DNA of 64,000 nt from Akebia trifoliata (taxonomy: Eukaryota; Streptophyta; Magnoliopsida; Ranunculales; Lardizabalaceae), in assembly GCA_017979445.1 (NCBI GenBank), contig CM030714.1, forward strand, positions 4,588,001-4,652,000, read 5' to 3'. Each line of letters opens with the position of its first letter. The stretch's first letter is position 1. The notes beneath the pieces were generated by a model. That model had not been told where the DNA came from. It searched no databases and saw nothing but the letters and a program-made list of their open reading frames with translations. This document shows, piece by piece, positions 47,945-61,862 of the stretch. Made by a program: the position numbers and the translations under genes.

Positions 47945-50900
47945 GTGCNNNNNNNNNNNNNNNNNNNNNNNNNNNNNNNNNNNNNNNNNNNNNNNNNNNN
48001 NNNNNNNNNNNNNNNNNNNNNNNNNNNNNNNNNNNNNNNNNNNNNNNNGTAATCTTGGCATCTCTCATTATTTCTATTCTACTCCTAGTGTGTTTCTTCC
48101 TCTTCCAGGTAAGCCATTTAGCCTTTAATGACAAAATAATCTATTTTGATTTGGTTGATTTCCATATAAATTATCGAGAGGTTGTTATTGGATCAGTGTG
48201 TTTAGAAAGTATTTCTCAAAATGGTAAATTTAACATTTTGGATTAGTAGTTTCGGAATGAGCTGATCATTCTCACAAAACATCAATCTGTTCCAAAACTT
48301 CAAACCCTATCAAAAGTGGTTTACAAAAAAATACGCTCCATGATTCTTCAACTTGGAATTGGGATTAGAAATTTTTGAATGGGCTGATGTGATGATTATC
48401 TCCTCACCATAGAGATAATTCTCACAAAAAATCAGTCCATTCTGAAACATCTAACCTATATAGGACAAAACATGTTGGCTAAAACATTGGCCAAAATGGT
48501 TGTTGATCCAGATCCATATATATAAACGAATGCTAACGTACAAGCACTCATGGGACATTGGCTTTAGACCAGGGATGCCCTTTTGAAACTTGAAAACATT
48601 TCACTCTTATGGGAAATATATGTTGTTCTATCTAAAAAAATAAAATGGGGAGTTGGTTCAAATGGTTCAATTGGTCAATTCCATTAATGGAAGTGTTTTC
48701 CCGCAGTGAGATCAATGTTTTCCCAAAATTAAGTAACTATATATGCTTTTGAAATATTGACATTTTGGGATAAATTTTGCCATCTGTAAATTGATTTTCA
48801 AAAATGTAGTTAGATGTTTTTTATCTTTTGTGTTAGTAATTTTATTTATTTATATTTATACAGGTCTTTGAACCTTGGATTCAAAAGAGAAGACTAGAAT
48901 GTGTGAAGCACGAGCTTCTGATGGTAGATTTTTTAAGTCATGTGCGAAGGCATTTATCAGGAAAACTCCTTACAGATCAAGGCACACCTGATCTAACAAT
49001 TATAAAAAGGTTAATTTTTCATTTTAAATCCATTATCTAATTTTCGAGGTTTTCTTATTTGATCGTTCTTGCTCAATTTCAATTACAGATTATTTGAGGG
49101 TATCGATCTTTACAGGGATGATAGTATAACTATTCCGGAATTGAGAAAAATGATCATAGGAGTCAAGTCTGAAAAGATGCTTTCATATAAGGATTGTGAA
49201 ATAACAGAAGTATTGAAAGAATTTGATCTAGATCATGACCACAAAATCTCGAAGGATGAATTTGTCGATGGATTTGTGAAGTGGCTTGCTAAGAATAAGC
49301 ATGCAACTAGCAATCGTGGTTCTTATCCAAAAAGGTCTTTAGACAACTCACATCAGGTAAGTAACCTCATCTTATGGCTTCCATTACTCCCCAAGCATCC
49401 TCATTTTGATGTTAATGTTTTGCAGAAATTAGGGTTGTGATTTTTATTTCTTATCCTTTTTTTTTTTTTTTTTTACTTTATGCAGGAGAGAATGGCAGAA
49501 GATGCAATAAATAAGCCTGTAGTGTTAGATATTATAGAACATGTGCAAAGCAATGCATCTGAAAGCCTCCTCACAAAAGATGGAACACCTAATATACCTA
49601 TTATAAAAAGGTTAAATCTTGTTACATATTTATTTTATGCGGTTTCGACATTTAATAGTCTTGTCTTTGATCAATTATTCTCACATTCGAATGCAGGCTA
49701 TTTGAGAAATTTGATCTTGACGGGGATAATTGTATATCACTTTCTGAATTAAAGGAATTAGTACAAGGTATCAAATTTGGAAAAGACTTGAATAAGGATG
49801 AAGTTGTAGCAAAATTACTGGAAAGGCTAGATACAAATGGAGATCAAATAATTAATGAGGATGAATTTGTCAATGGTTTTGCACAGATGCTTAATTCAGC
49901 AATGTCAGAAGATGATGATAGCTACCAAGTAAGTAACCTTATCTTATGGCTTCCTTGGATTCCTAAATTACTATTGTGTTATAACACCTCTAATCTGAAC
50001 ACACAGGAGGCTTGGAAAGAAACTGATAAGTTGGTAGATGAGAAAGAGCCAAAAGGAGGAATAGCCGTTTATCTTTCATGGCCTTGGTTTAAATCAATAT
50101 TATTAATGTTGTTGGGAACTACTATTTTATCATTACTTGCAGAACCTCTTATCGATGCTGTTCAAAATTTCTCCAATGCAGCAAGTCAGCCATCTTTCTT
50201 CGTCTCATTTATAGTAGTCCCTTTAGCAACAAACTCGAGAGAGGCTGTCTCAGCAATTATTGCTGCAAGGCAAAAGAAACCTAGAACTACATCTTTGGCA
50301 TTCTCTGAGGTTTGTCTCTCCAGATTTTATTCATTAATATACATTTTAAGAGAAATACAACTGTCCACCATATTTCTTTCACGAGTCCTACATATCTCAG
50401 GCATATTTAGTCAATAGGACACATTCAAACTCAGTTATATATTATACTAGATAGATAACTGTTAAATTTTTGGCTAATAAAATTTACTACATCCATGGAT
50501 GATGTGTTAGCGTCTTCTAACTTCAACTTGATTTTCCATCCTGTTACTCATTTAGAATAAAACATCCGTGACCCAATTTGAATGATTTTCACATGATGAA
50601 CTTATAGAGGCACAAACCATAAAATCATTTTTAAATGGTTAATTCTAGAGTCAAATTGTATGTGATACAAAATATCTCTAGCCATTGAACATAGGCTGTT
50701 TTCACCATCTAGACATGAATGTTCGAAATGGCCCTTCATCTTTTTCCTTTATTTTTTGCTGGTGAAACTTCACCAAATTTTCACATTCCAACTGGCATTG
50801 CATACTCTAAAAAAAGAAATAAAAATAAAAACCACATTTGGGTTCAATTTTATGTTAGATGGATTACTTATAAAAAGATTTAACTTTTAGGCCTACTCAT

Positions 50901-51292
50901 TTACAGTAAACAAAATAGTTCTGTTTTGAGCATACGAAGAAAACACTTTCAAAACTAGTACTAATACAACCATGTGAACTGCAAAATCTTAGAACAATCA
51001 TTTTTGAAATTATCTCGCTAACCTCTCCAAGTTCTTGGTGCAGATTTATGGTGGGGTATTCATGAATAATGTCCTTGGGTTGTCTGTCCTTTTAGCAATT
51101 GTTTATGCACGAGATTTGACATGGGATTTCTCAGCTGAAGTACTTGTTGTCCTCATTGTTTGCATCGTAATGGGTCTTCTTGCCAGCTACCGCTCAGACT
51201 TCCCACTTTGGACATGTTACATAGCGTTCCTACTGTACCCATTGTCTCTCATGTTGGTTTATGTTCTCGACTATGTTTTCATGTGGTCGTAA
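47945..51292 (+). CDS. NCL-like EF-hand exchanger, copy C (exons 1-2 not found, gap in exon 3)
   Basis: Exon equivalents are about 47945-48108 (interrupted by 100 N), 48864-49009, 49089-49356, 49486-49610, 49697-49928, 50007-50309 and 51044-51292. Exons 6-9 appear identical to copy A, with alpha-2 SREAVSAI intact, while exons 3-5 differ from A at many positions. In exon 5 the first EF loop is DLYRDDSITIPE: Asp at loop position 3 has become Tyr, so this hand probably no longer binds Ca2+. The second loop DLDHDHKISKDE is normal. The exon 3 acceptor is inferred from 'gtggcag|gtgc'. No equivalent of exons 1-2, with the alpha-1 repeat, was found in the 10 kb upstream, so the copy looks 5'-truncated unless the gap hides more. 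Confidence 0.75.
47949..48048. other. Assembly gap (100 N)
   Basis: Exactly 100 N, a common default for gaps of unknown size. By alignment to NCL-A exon 3, about 118 bases are missing between the last base before the gap and the first after it, if the flanks are truly contiguous. Confidence 0.99.
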
Positions 51293-52016
51293 GATTAGTA
51301 GAATCAGAAACTGGAGGAGGTTATAGCTAATGCAAGACATTTTATCCCATTGGTGATCACTTTGAACATTTGCAATGGCTCGTAGCGAAGAAAATAAATG
51401 TTATCTATTGTCCTGACCACCAATTAGAGTTCTACTTAGAACAATCGGGTTGGAACTTGGGTACAACTGTACTTTTTATGTTTTCGAATATTAATTTGTA
51501 GTCTGTTTCTTTTGCTTGTTTGTTTGTGATTACAAGTTTCCACTAAGTTTTTCGACGAAAGTTTCACAAATAAAGTTGCGACCATAATTTCTAGAGTAGG
51601 AAATGCATGGGAAAATTATGCAGAACTAGAAAACTATGTGAAACAAAAGGGTGAAATGAGGCCATAGAATTTTTTTGTTATGCAGAAATTGGGAGCAAGA
51701 AATTATTGTGAATATGTAAATGAAACTAAAACCCAGGGCAACACATCTACGAGGGCCACTTACATAACCTCTGCTCATTTGAGACCAAGTTTTTCTTGCA
51801 GATGAACAAGGTCGACATACTACCACTATTCACTATGGGAGCTCTGCTTAGTACTGATAAATGTAAGAGTAGTAAACTCAAATTGAGAAATTATTTCATC
51901 TAAGGCAGTCAATCCAAAATACTAAATAATACTGATTTGATTAAACTGATGGTTGATGTACTAAGAAAGAGACGCTTTATTGAAATTATATGCACAACAT
52001 TATAGGGAAATTGTAA

Positions 52017-54248
52017 AATTGGAATATACATGTTTTGTTTATCTTCTCTTGTGGAAGATAGATGAATCGTGTATTGTATATATAGATTACAGATTTAACA
52101 AGATTTGAATAAATCTTCTAGATGCGTTAGATAAGAATATTAAATAATTAATCCTAGATTTTTAACTAAAAATAAGGGTTTACAATAAAGAAAGAATAAT
52201 TAGTAAGTATGTTTCTTCAACTAAAGGAGGATTTGTTGGGGTCTTCAACGCAATTGAGAATTTGTAGGCGAGTGGAGGATTTGTAGGAGAATGTCAATAT
52301 ATCTTCTAATCTCAACATATTTAGAGTCCTCAACGTGTAATTGAGGATTTGTAGGAGAATCTCAACATATCTTCAAATTTCAACGTATCTAGGAGATACA
52401 AGTCCTGATACTCCCCCTCAAGTTGTAGTGAGGTTGGTGATATCGACCACACCTAACTTGTTAGTGAGTCATTGAAAGGCCTCTGTATCAAGTGGCTTTG
52501 TAATAAATCTGCAAGTTGATCATGAAAGCTAATGAAACGAGGTTGAATGATGTTCACGATGATCTTCTCTAGAACAAAGTGACAGTCAATTTCGATGTGC
52601 TTAGTTCGTTCATGAAAAATCAGGTTCTTTGCGATATGGATGGTGGCTTGGTTGTCGGAGAATGCAAAAATAGGTACTAAGAGTATTTACGGTATACTAG
52701 ATGTCTAGCCATGTAATAGTGAGGTATAAGAGATAGGTGTTGGGTCGGAGAGAGGATCCCCAGATATGGGTGTTAATTGTAGTTGTTGTTCCGTAGGAAG
52801 AAAGGAAGGATGTGTAGCGGACATACTAACATTGTGTAATATATCTAGAATATAGTTTCGTTGGTAGAGAAATATGCCTTTAGGAGAATGTGAAACTTCA
52901 ATACCGAGGAAATATTTTAATTTGCCAAGGTCTTTGATGGAAAACGTTATTTTGAAAAAATTTATGAGTGATTTGATAGCTCCATCGTTGTTTCCTATGA
53001 TGATGATGTCAACAACATAAACAAAAGCAATAATGAGATGGACCCCTCGATTTGAGTAAATAAGCTATAGTACGAGATAGATTGTTTGAAATCTTGTTAG
53101 ATTAAGGTGGTTGACAATTTGGAAAACCATTGTTGTGAGGTCTGTTTTCGGTCGTATAATGATTTGTTAAGTTTATAGACTTGAGTCTCCCCCTTACAAG
53201 AGAAGCCAGGGGGAAATTTCATGTAAACTTCTTTATCAAGAGAGTCTTGTAAAAAAAACATTATTAACATCTATTGGTTATTAACATCTAATTGGTGTAA
53301 GGCCCATGCCTTAACCATGGCAATAGAGAGGAGAACTCGAATAGTGACAAGCTTGGCAACCAGGGCAAAGGTATAATGATAGCAATGCCCTCAACTTGAT
53401 TGAAATCTTTACCCACTAAACGAGCTTGTATTGTTCGATTGAACCGTCGAAGCGGTATTTTATTTTATAAATTCATTTGCAACCAATAAGATGTTTTCCA
53501 TAGGACAACAAAGTGAGGGTTCATGTGTTATTGACCTCAAGAGTGTTGATTTCTTTTGTTATGGCATCACCTCAAACTAAAAATTTAATAACTTGGGTGA
53601 AAGATAACGGTTCATTGTGAGTTAGAATTTTAGTGAGGTTCACTTTATGGGGCATGGAAAGTTCAGTAAAGTATAACTAATCGGAGATGGGAACTTTTGT
53701 ACTAGTAGAAACCGAAGAGCAAATAAATTCTTTTAAATGAGTAGGATGAGATATAGGAGGATTATCATTGGAAGGTAACACAATTAGATTTATGGAGGCA
53801 TCTAGTATTGGGTCAACAAGGTTAGCACCATTGGGAATAGAGTCCATGGGCATAACCTGAGTTGACTCGGTACTATTAGAAGGTATGTCCATATGTGGCA
53901 ATGATGTGGCACCAATGGAGATGTTATGTGGTGTTGGATCTAATGTTGTTGATTATGTAGGTTGATCCCCAATAAAATGAAAAGAATGTTCATCATGTAG
54001 AGGCATGATATAGATTTTATAGTTGACTAAGGGCAAAGAAATATTTTGATATGGAAATGAGATTTCATGGAAAATAACATCGTGAGATGTGTACATTTTA
54101 TTAGTTTCAAAATCAAATACATGATAACATTTTTTATCATAAGGGTAATCGATGAAAATGTCAGGTTTCGCCCGTTGATCGAATTTATGTGTAAATTCGT
54201 ATTTTTGACATAACAGGGACTCAAATGACATAACGTGGATAGATCCAT
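52017..54248 (-). mobile_element. Ty1/copia retrotransposon remnant, second copy
   Basis: Same truncated, frameshifted remnant as at 16131-18362, including the YVVD reverse-transcriptase change. It was copied as part of the large duplication, not by a new insertion. Confidence 0.85.
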
Positions 54249-54565
54249 ATTTTAAAAATCAAATAGTCTGTTCCTTTTAAAAAACGTAATAATATAATTT
54301 TCAAAACAATATATCATTCTAATATATGGGCATACGGGGATGGATCCATATTTTAACTGGATCCAACTCTTGTAAAGGAACATTAATCCTTATCCCCCAC
54401 AATTTTTTATTCCATATATTCCAAGGAACCAAGCTGCACATTCGAATTTGGATCGGATTTCGGATAAAATTGGATCCATTAGATGCCCTACCCGATCCTT
54501 GTTCTTGAAAAAGGGGAAGCAGAGAAATTATTCATGGCGGCAACCCCAATTCCGACTCCAACCTC

Positions 54566-56487
54566 ATGAATTCGAATTCGATCTTCAATGGTGGATCCCA
54601 AAGACTTAGAAACTTAGTTCAACAACTACATCTTTACAAACCTCCTCCTATAATTGACAACAACAACGACGAGATCGAAGAACAGAGAAGAGAAGCAAGC
54701 GAGGGAAAAGTTGTTTCTCAAGTGGATTTTGCAGAATCTGCAACCCTAATTGCTCTCCCAGAAAGATTCAAACTTAAGAAAGCTGCAGTTCTCATTTGCC
54801 TCTTTGAAGATGATGATGGGGTTCTACGTGTCATCCTCACTAAACGATCTTCAAGACTCTCTACCCATTCAGGTTGTTGAGGATAATTCGATTATTTGAT
54901 AGATCGAAAAAAAAAACTTAATTTGGGTTTTTTTTTTCTTTTTTTTTTTGGTTGAATTTTGATAAATGAAGTCGATTTCATGGTTGCAGGTGAGGTTTCA
55001 CTTCCTGGAGGAAATGCAGAGGAGGGAGACACTAATGATATCGAGACAGCGATGAGGGAAGCTAAGGAGGAGATTGGGTTAGACCCTTCGCTTGTCAATG
55101 TTGTCACAGTTTTCGAACCCTTCGTTTCTAAGGTATTTTAGAGAATTTTTTGAATTTTGATTCATGTTTTTAGCCACTTCGTTGGATTCCGATAATTAGG
55201 GAGCATTTTATTGGAAGGAAGTTTTCTTATTTCTAATGTAATAATTGGTCTTGAAGCTGATACTGAAACAAAGTAACCATGGAAGAAAGGACCTTTTAGG
55301 GAAAAAAAAATAGTTTATTGTACTTTTTAAAAGGTTAAGATTTTTTACCTTTGAAAAATAGTTTTAGAAGTAATTTAAACAAACCTTTTAGCTCATCAAC
55401 TTTTAAAAGTAAAAATAAGTTATTTTTTTAAGTGAAATGGGCTCAAAGGGAGAAACTTTGTACATCCAATTAGGATTTGGTTTTGGGCACTATCACTATC
55501 ATGATGAGCTCTCAATTACCAATTGTTGAGAAAAACTGATGTTGAAAATCCCACATTGTAACAAATTGTTCTATCCAACCTATAATGAGAGCAACATTCA
55601 GTAATTAAGAGAATGGAAGACAGTAATTGGTTGGAGAGGTGAATTGTTATAGTAAGTTTGTATTAGCACAAAGAGTAATCTTACAAGGATGGTTTGTTCT
55701 GAAGAGGTGGATGAATGGGACATCGAATCTGAAACAGAAGGAAGGTCGAAAAATGGGTAAATTGGGAAAAAAATTCTTGGTCATATTTGGGCACTCTGAT
55801 TGGCACGAAATCTAGATTGAAAAAATAGATCTTTTTGCTAGTGAGGGAGTTTAGTTTAACTCTGTTAATTGACGAGAAATCTTAGTATGTTAGGGAAGTT
55901 CTCGTCTCCAATTTTATTTCTTTTGATCTGTTCAAGTTATTTATTAGCCCTTGAATGTGATTTGCACATTTACAAAGCAGTGCTACATGGATATTTTTTC
56001 TTTTTTCTGGATGAGAAATTGGGTTTGTTTTCATTGTAGTTCCTTGTGAGAGTAGTTCCTGTAATTGGCATACTTTCCAATAAACAATCGTTTAAACCAG
56101 TCCCAAACGCTGCAGAGGTTGAAGAAATATTTGATGCTCCCTTGGAAATGTTTCTTAAGGTCCTACTCTATTTCACTTTAGTTTCTCTCTTTTGCTTGAA
56201 TTTTTCTTGTGAAAGCTTTCTTTTTCTGGTATTTGACTTGATTATGATGGATTCAGGATGAAAATCGGAGATCAGAAGAGAATGAATGGATGGGTCATAA
56301 GTATTTGTTTCATTACTTTGATTACAAAACAGAGAGTAAGAAATTTGTGATATGGGGTTTAACTGCTGGGATCTTGATTCGGGTTGCATCAGTTGTGTAC
56401 CAGCGACCACCAGATTTTGTCGAGCGGAAGCCTAATTTCTGGCATCGTAAATATGTTAATAAAGATACTGTCATGCCTCGACTTTAA
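54566..56487 (+). CDS. Nudix hydrolase, plant CoA-diphosphatase type, copy 2
   Basis: Exons 54566-54872, 54990-55132, 56040-56159 and 56257-56487 predict the same 266 residues as copy 1, with LTKRSSRLSTHSG, EVSLPGGN and AMREAKEEIG all kept. No difference from copy 1 was noticed in exons or introns. The two are either very recent duplicates, recently converted, or one locus assembled twice. If both are real, the gene dose is doubled with the same promoter sequence. Confidence 0.87.
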
Positions 56488-58134
56488 AACATATTCTTTT
56501 GGATTATATTATCATGTTGCTTCATTTAATTGATTACATCCATCACAACCTGCATTGGTTGGGTTGGTAATTTATTGAATAAAGATTCTCTTAGACAATT
56601 TCTTTGGCAAATTCAATTTTCTTTCTCTCCTCTTCTTTGTTTGAATTTCGCATTCCAGCTTTCTCTGTTTTATTCGAGATTATTTAGAATCACTAACATG
56701 CAGTGTATGTGTTCAGAAGGTCATCTATAATCTCCATTATTGTGTTGTTAGTTTCTAGTGGTGTTCTTGCACATGCCCAAACCATGTCGGACAATTTTCT
56801 TATGTTTTATCTCTTATTAGATCTTTCTCTATAATCCCTAGGATCCACTCACTTCTAATCTGGCAGAACCTAGATTACATTTTTCGATGAAAATGATTCT
56901 ATATCTGGAACCAAAACACCCCTAGATTGTTTTTGGAGTTTGGAGTTAATGATCAAAATGTTCAAAAAATTTATACAATTTCTAAAATATCCTCAGAAGT
57001 TGTTTTCACCATGTGGCATATGCCCATGATTAAAAAAGGCACCTCCTTGAACACTGTTACCAAACAACTGATTTCGCAATCCCAATTCTTGTAGAAGTGA
57101 ACCTATAGAAAAAGCACTTCCATTGGAAGTAATAGTGCCTCATGTGAACCCGTACTCAATTGGCAAATCTCACATGTTCTGAATTTGGATGTGATTAGCT
57201 ATATTGTGGATAGTTGTTCGACGGACTTCAGTCCCCAAGGAGCAGAACAAGACCACGACAGCAACACTACATCACACAAAATATATCCTCCGGTCTAGAG
57301 CTTACAATTGTTTCTGCACCCCTTGATCTTTAGTAAATGTGGAATTTCTTTTTTTTTTTTATGGTTATTGTAAAATTCTCAATGTCCTCAGTGAGAGTTA
57401 CTCCGTGAGAAGTTCAGTAGTTTCGGACTTGGTCTTTGAATCGTAATACTGTCTCAGCCCGTTCCCAGCTTGACTCGCTCGTTGGCCTTATACTTGATTG
57501 TTTTATTTGTCACGAGTCCTTGATTCAATCCTCACAAAACATATTCAGCATTATTTCCCTCTATGGATGAGGGTTTCTTCCTTTTTCTTCATGTTAAATA
57601 AGATGGAATGAATGAAGAATTGGAAATTTGAATGGTAGTCGAACAAATAGAAGGGAAGCATAGTTCACACAAGCGATTGAAGTTGTGAAAATCTATGAAG
57701 AAAATATTATTGAGTGTTTGTAAACAAGCAGAGGAATACAGTGCATGAGTGTATTACTGCATTATTTTGTTTGTAAAAAGGCAGAGAAGGAATCAAACTA
57801 TCCATAACGGGTGACAATCTCCCATCTAAAAACAAAATTCACAAAGATTAATCCATTTAATTATTTGAAGTGTTTCAGAGCCAACCAAAATTCGTTTCCA
57901 TCATGAATATCAGACTCCTTTCCATCACTCTTATTCCGTTCCATCTAAAATTAGAGTATTAATTTTGCTTTTTGAATGTTTAATGCTATGAAAATTACAC
58001 TTCAGAAGTGATGCAACGTGAATCAAAGAAAGGATATGATCAATGTCAATATCTAGGGAAAAAATTGGAATGCACCAGAAAATTAAAAAAATTTGAAATA
58101 AATTTTATTTACTCAAAGATGCTTTTGTATTGCA
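56488..58134. other. Intergenic region 3' of Nudix-2
   Basis: Copy of 20602-22248; nothing coding recognised. Confidence 0.4.
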
Positions 58135-58142
58135 GTTACAAT

Positions 58143-58686
58143 TAGGAGTGCAACTTGGTTCGGTTCGGTTCGGTTTGAGGTCAAATTGGAACCAAACCAA
58201 CATAGGTCGGTTCCACTAAATAAGAACCAGAACCGAACTGAAACAAATTCCATTGGAACCAAACCAACCCAAACCAAATTAAAGTCGGTTTGGTTCGGTT
58301 CGGTTTCACGGATTGCAAATATTTTATAAATTATAAGTAATATTTTTTAATGAAAAAATAAACATAAAATTTCATATAATAAATCACAAATCTATCCATA
58401 AAAAATCATTAGTTTATCCATAAAAGATCACTAATCTATGTAATAACGCTTAAAATAATTCATAATAATTATTATATACATATGTATTTATTTATTGCAT
58501 AAGGGTTCGGTTCTCGGTTTGGTTCGGTTCTATACAAGCTTGATCCAAGAACCTAACCAAATTGATCGGTTCTCCCTTTTTGTAACCTGGAACCGAACCG
58601 CAACTTGTTCCAAACCAAACCAAACCACCCCAAAGCCATTGGTTTGGTTCGGTTCTCGGTTTGAACTGGACCAAGTTGCACCCCTA
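58143..58686. mobile_element. Non-autonomous hAT-like element, second copy
   Basis: Same element and same GTTACAAT duplication as at 22257-22800, carried along by the large duplication. A 21-bp deletion relative to the left copy lies just after it, near 58720. Confidence 0.8.
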
Positions 58687-58694
58687 GTTACAAT

Positions 58695-60639
58695 ACTATT
58701 TATAGAAAAGAGATTTATCCTAGGAAAATTACTAAAAATAATCAAAACGAATTAAGCATGGAAATAATTATTAATTACTACTTAATCCTAAAAGGAAAAA
58801 TTGACTATGCCTGATTTTTTACTTCTATTAATTACTACTTAATGAAAATGATCAGGTCCCATAAAGTCAATTTTTGGGACCATAATTACATAAAGATCAC
58901 CTACACTTGATTGCTATTTTCCTCAAACAAAAACAAATCATATAAATGCCAAATTATTGAGAGCTAAAAGAATTTCCATTGATTGTAGGTAAAAGAACTA
59001 AATTCGGAGACAAATAAAATGAAACGAATTTTGCACTACTATGAGGGAGCCAATGTGGATCATCCACCCAAAATTTGGAGCCAAAATCCACCACGTCACA
59101 GCGCAACGGTGACCTTGTGGTGCGCTGCGGTGATCTTGAGGAGATGAGCCTCGAGATTTGTGATGAAGCTTCTAGGTTTTTTGGCCATTGTAATGATGGA
59201 TCTGTCTTGCATCAACTAGAGTAAATTTGACTCGAAACTCAAAAGAAATTCTATAAATAGAAGGGTTGTCTTAAAGAAAATGATCATTCTTTCTTCTTCC
59301 TAATTATACTCTGTTAATTTTTTGTTTTGTAAGAGAGAGTCATTGTTGAGTGAGAACTAAAAGAACCCTCTCTTCCTCTTTCTTCTTTATTTCTTCTTGT
59401 AACCTTAGTATAGTTCTTTGCTTATTTTCAAAGCTGTGTAATCAAAGAACTTCAAGCTGATTTTTGGAATCAAAGAGCAATAAGAAATCTCCATTGTCTT
59501 CTCCACTTTGATCTATTTATCTTATTGCTATTTGTTCCTCGCTATGATTGGCTAGACTCTCCATAGAGAGGTCAATGAAGCCGGAGCAAGTTTATCTTAA
59601 TGTTATCGAATCAATTCTATTGCCTTTGTTTTAATGTATTTTTTTAAAGACTCTTAAGATTGTGATTATCCAATTTATATCTAGGATTCTAACTTTAATG
59701 ATTCATGCTTAGATAAAATCAAGCTTAATTATGCTTAGTGATAAACATGAGACATAAATCTGATAATCTCATCTTGGTTAAGGATTCACATGTATTTTTG
59801 ATTTACCTAAAAAATTAACCGATTTACATTCCAATCCATGAACGAGAGCTTTGTTGCATGGATTGAGATAGAAATATAATTGTTCAAATTTTAAGATAGC
59901 TTGCAAGGGTGGATTTGATCCCTCTAATCTTTATATTGCATTTCAATTCTTACTTTAATTTCATTCTCCTTCTTAACTGTAATTTCTCTATACTTTGTTT
60001 TTAATTTGGTTATTAAAATCTGCATTAGTTTTAAGTCGATAGAATTTTCGAATCAATCGTTGTCCCTGTGGATTGAACTTTGCTCACCAAAGTTTATTAT
60101 TATTTGTTCATTTTTACATCTACAATCTGCATACGAACACAAAACGTAAATCACTTACTTAATCGATTAATCTGAACTGTTGGAACTTGTCATGATATCC
60201 TAATTGGCTTGAACAAACCAAGGAACGCCTAATCTTTTTCTTCCTTAACAGGTGGACAGTCTTAAATGCATCTGTGAGTGAAGAAAAATCTCTCACATTT
60301 TTAGAGCCTCTTAGGTTACCAGAATCCATTATGGAAACCCTAAAACATAAGGTTTACAAAACTAGAGGGAGTGAAAGCCACTAATGTGAACCATCTGATC
60401 TAGCTGATTGGTTGGGTCCGGACCCTGAGATGGTTTCGAAAATGACCCAGCTCACAGATTTTATAAATCATGATTTATGCCATGATATCCTTCCATATTA
60501 ATGGATGCTTTTAAATTTATGTAAACACAGTAAGTTCAAATAAACAGCTTGATCAAAATTTTCATCTTAATAAGATAAGATGACTTGCGAATTAACTTAT
60601 TTTGGCCATTTAATCATCTTATTCAATTTTATTTTATAA
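58695..60639. other. Intergenic region without recognised genes
   Basis: Copy of 22809-24766 with frequent substitutions and several small indels, including 19 extra bases near 60202. Nothing coding recognised. Confidence 0.4.
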
Positions 60640-60648
60640 TTACAAAAG

Positions 60649-60823
60649 GAGTGCTAGGATGACATAAAGGGGGATGCAGGAGTGACACAATGACGTGGTG
60701 GCACGCACATAACCATTGATGATTTTCCACAATATACGAGTAAAAATCATCTACGGTTATATGCGCGCCACCACGTCATTTGTGTCACCCTATGTCCCCG
60801 TTTGTATCACTCCAGCATTAGTG
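60649..60823. mobile_element. Mutator-like MITE, second copy
   Basis: Same 175-bp element and same 9-bp flanks TTACAAAAG (60640-60648 and 60824-60832) as at 24776-24950. Confidence 0.75.
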
Positions 60824-61440
60824 TTACAAAAGTAGAGAATAGAAAGGACCCTATTTTGTGGGTCATGACCCTTGGTCTTTGAATATTCAATTACCCAAAC
60901 AATCGATAAATAAATGAAAAAGGCTACTTAGGCACACCAATTAATTCCACAACCTTCCCTAGATGGATCAAGCCAGCCCTACTAAAAAATTCTCAAATTC
61001 AACAGATGAACATCACCAATCCTTACTTGGTGTTTCTTCCTCTCTTTTTTCCTTTTTTTTTAATTTTATTTTATTATCGGTAGTGTGGTTAGAGATGTCA
61101 TTTCCAGCCCAAGATCACGATTCCAGAGTTCATTTCACTAGTTGACTCGGGAGTTAATAGAATATATATACTAACAAAGCTATTAATAAATAAAGATACA
61201 TATTTTAAAATTGAAAAACTTATTTATTTGGTATTTACTAGATAATAAAATATTCAATACAACACTATGCGCTACACTGAATTTCCGAATCTGAATTAGT
61301 GAATTCAACCTACCGAGTTTTTATACTAAGTTACATCAAAACCAATTTGAGTTAAATTGACCCAAGCCAGGTTGGCGTTGACTTGAAATGTTCTAAAATA
61401 ACTATTGTCATAAACCTTAAATATGCATGTATTTGCGTGT

Positions 61441-61862
61441 TAAAATTATATTCTATACTCTTATACAACTTGCAATCCTCTCACATGTTTTGACAATCTG
61501 AGCTCAGTCGATTACGTCATCACTGATGTAAAATGAATGAGAGGTAATAAAAAGAATAATGATGAATGCACGTGGTCTTGGTACATGGTTGGGTACGTGG
61601 CAAGGGCACAGAACCGTACATCTTTTTCCTGTGCATCACTCGTTACCACGACTCTAATAAAAAAATGTGTGAGAATAAAAATTCCCTTATTTTCGCACGT
61701 GGATCTTGACTATGTGTGTACTCACCCATTAAGTTTTTATATAACAATAAAATTATATTCTATACTCTTATAAAACTTGCAATCCTCTCACATGTTTTGG
61801 CAATCTGAGCTCAGTCGATTACATCATCACTGATGTAAAATGAATGAGGTAATGAAAAGAAT
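61441..61862. repeat. Pair of direct repeats, second copy
   Basis: 61441-61557 and 61748-61862 correspond to the pair at 25567-25988. Confidence 0.8.
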
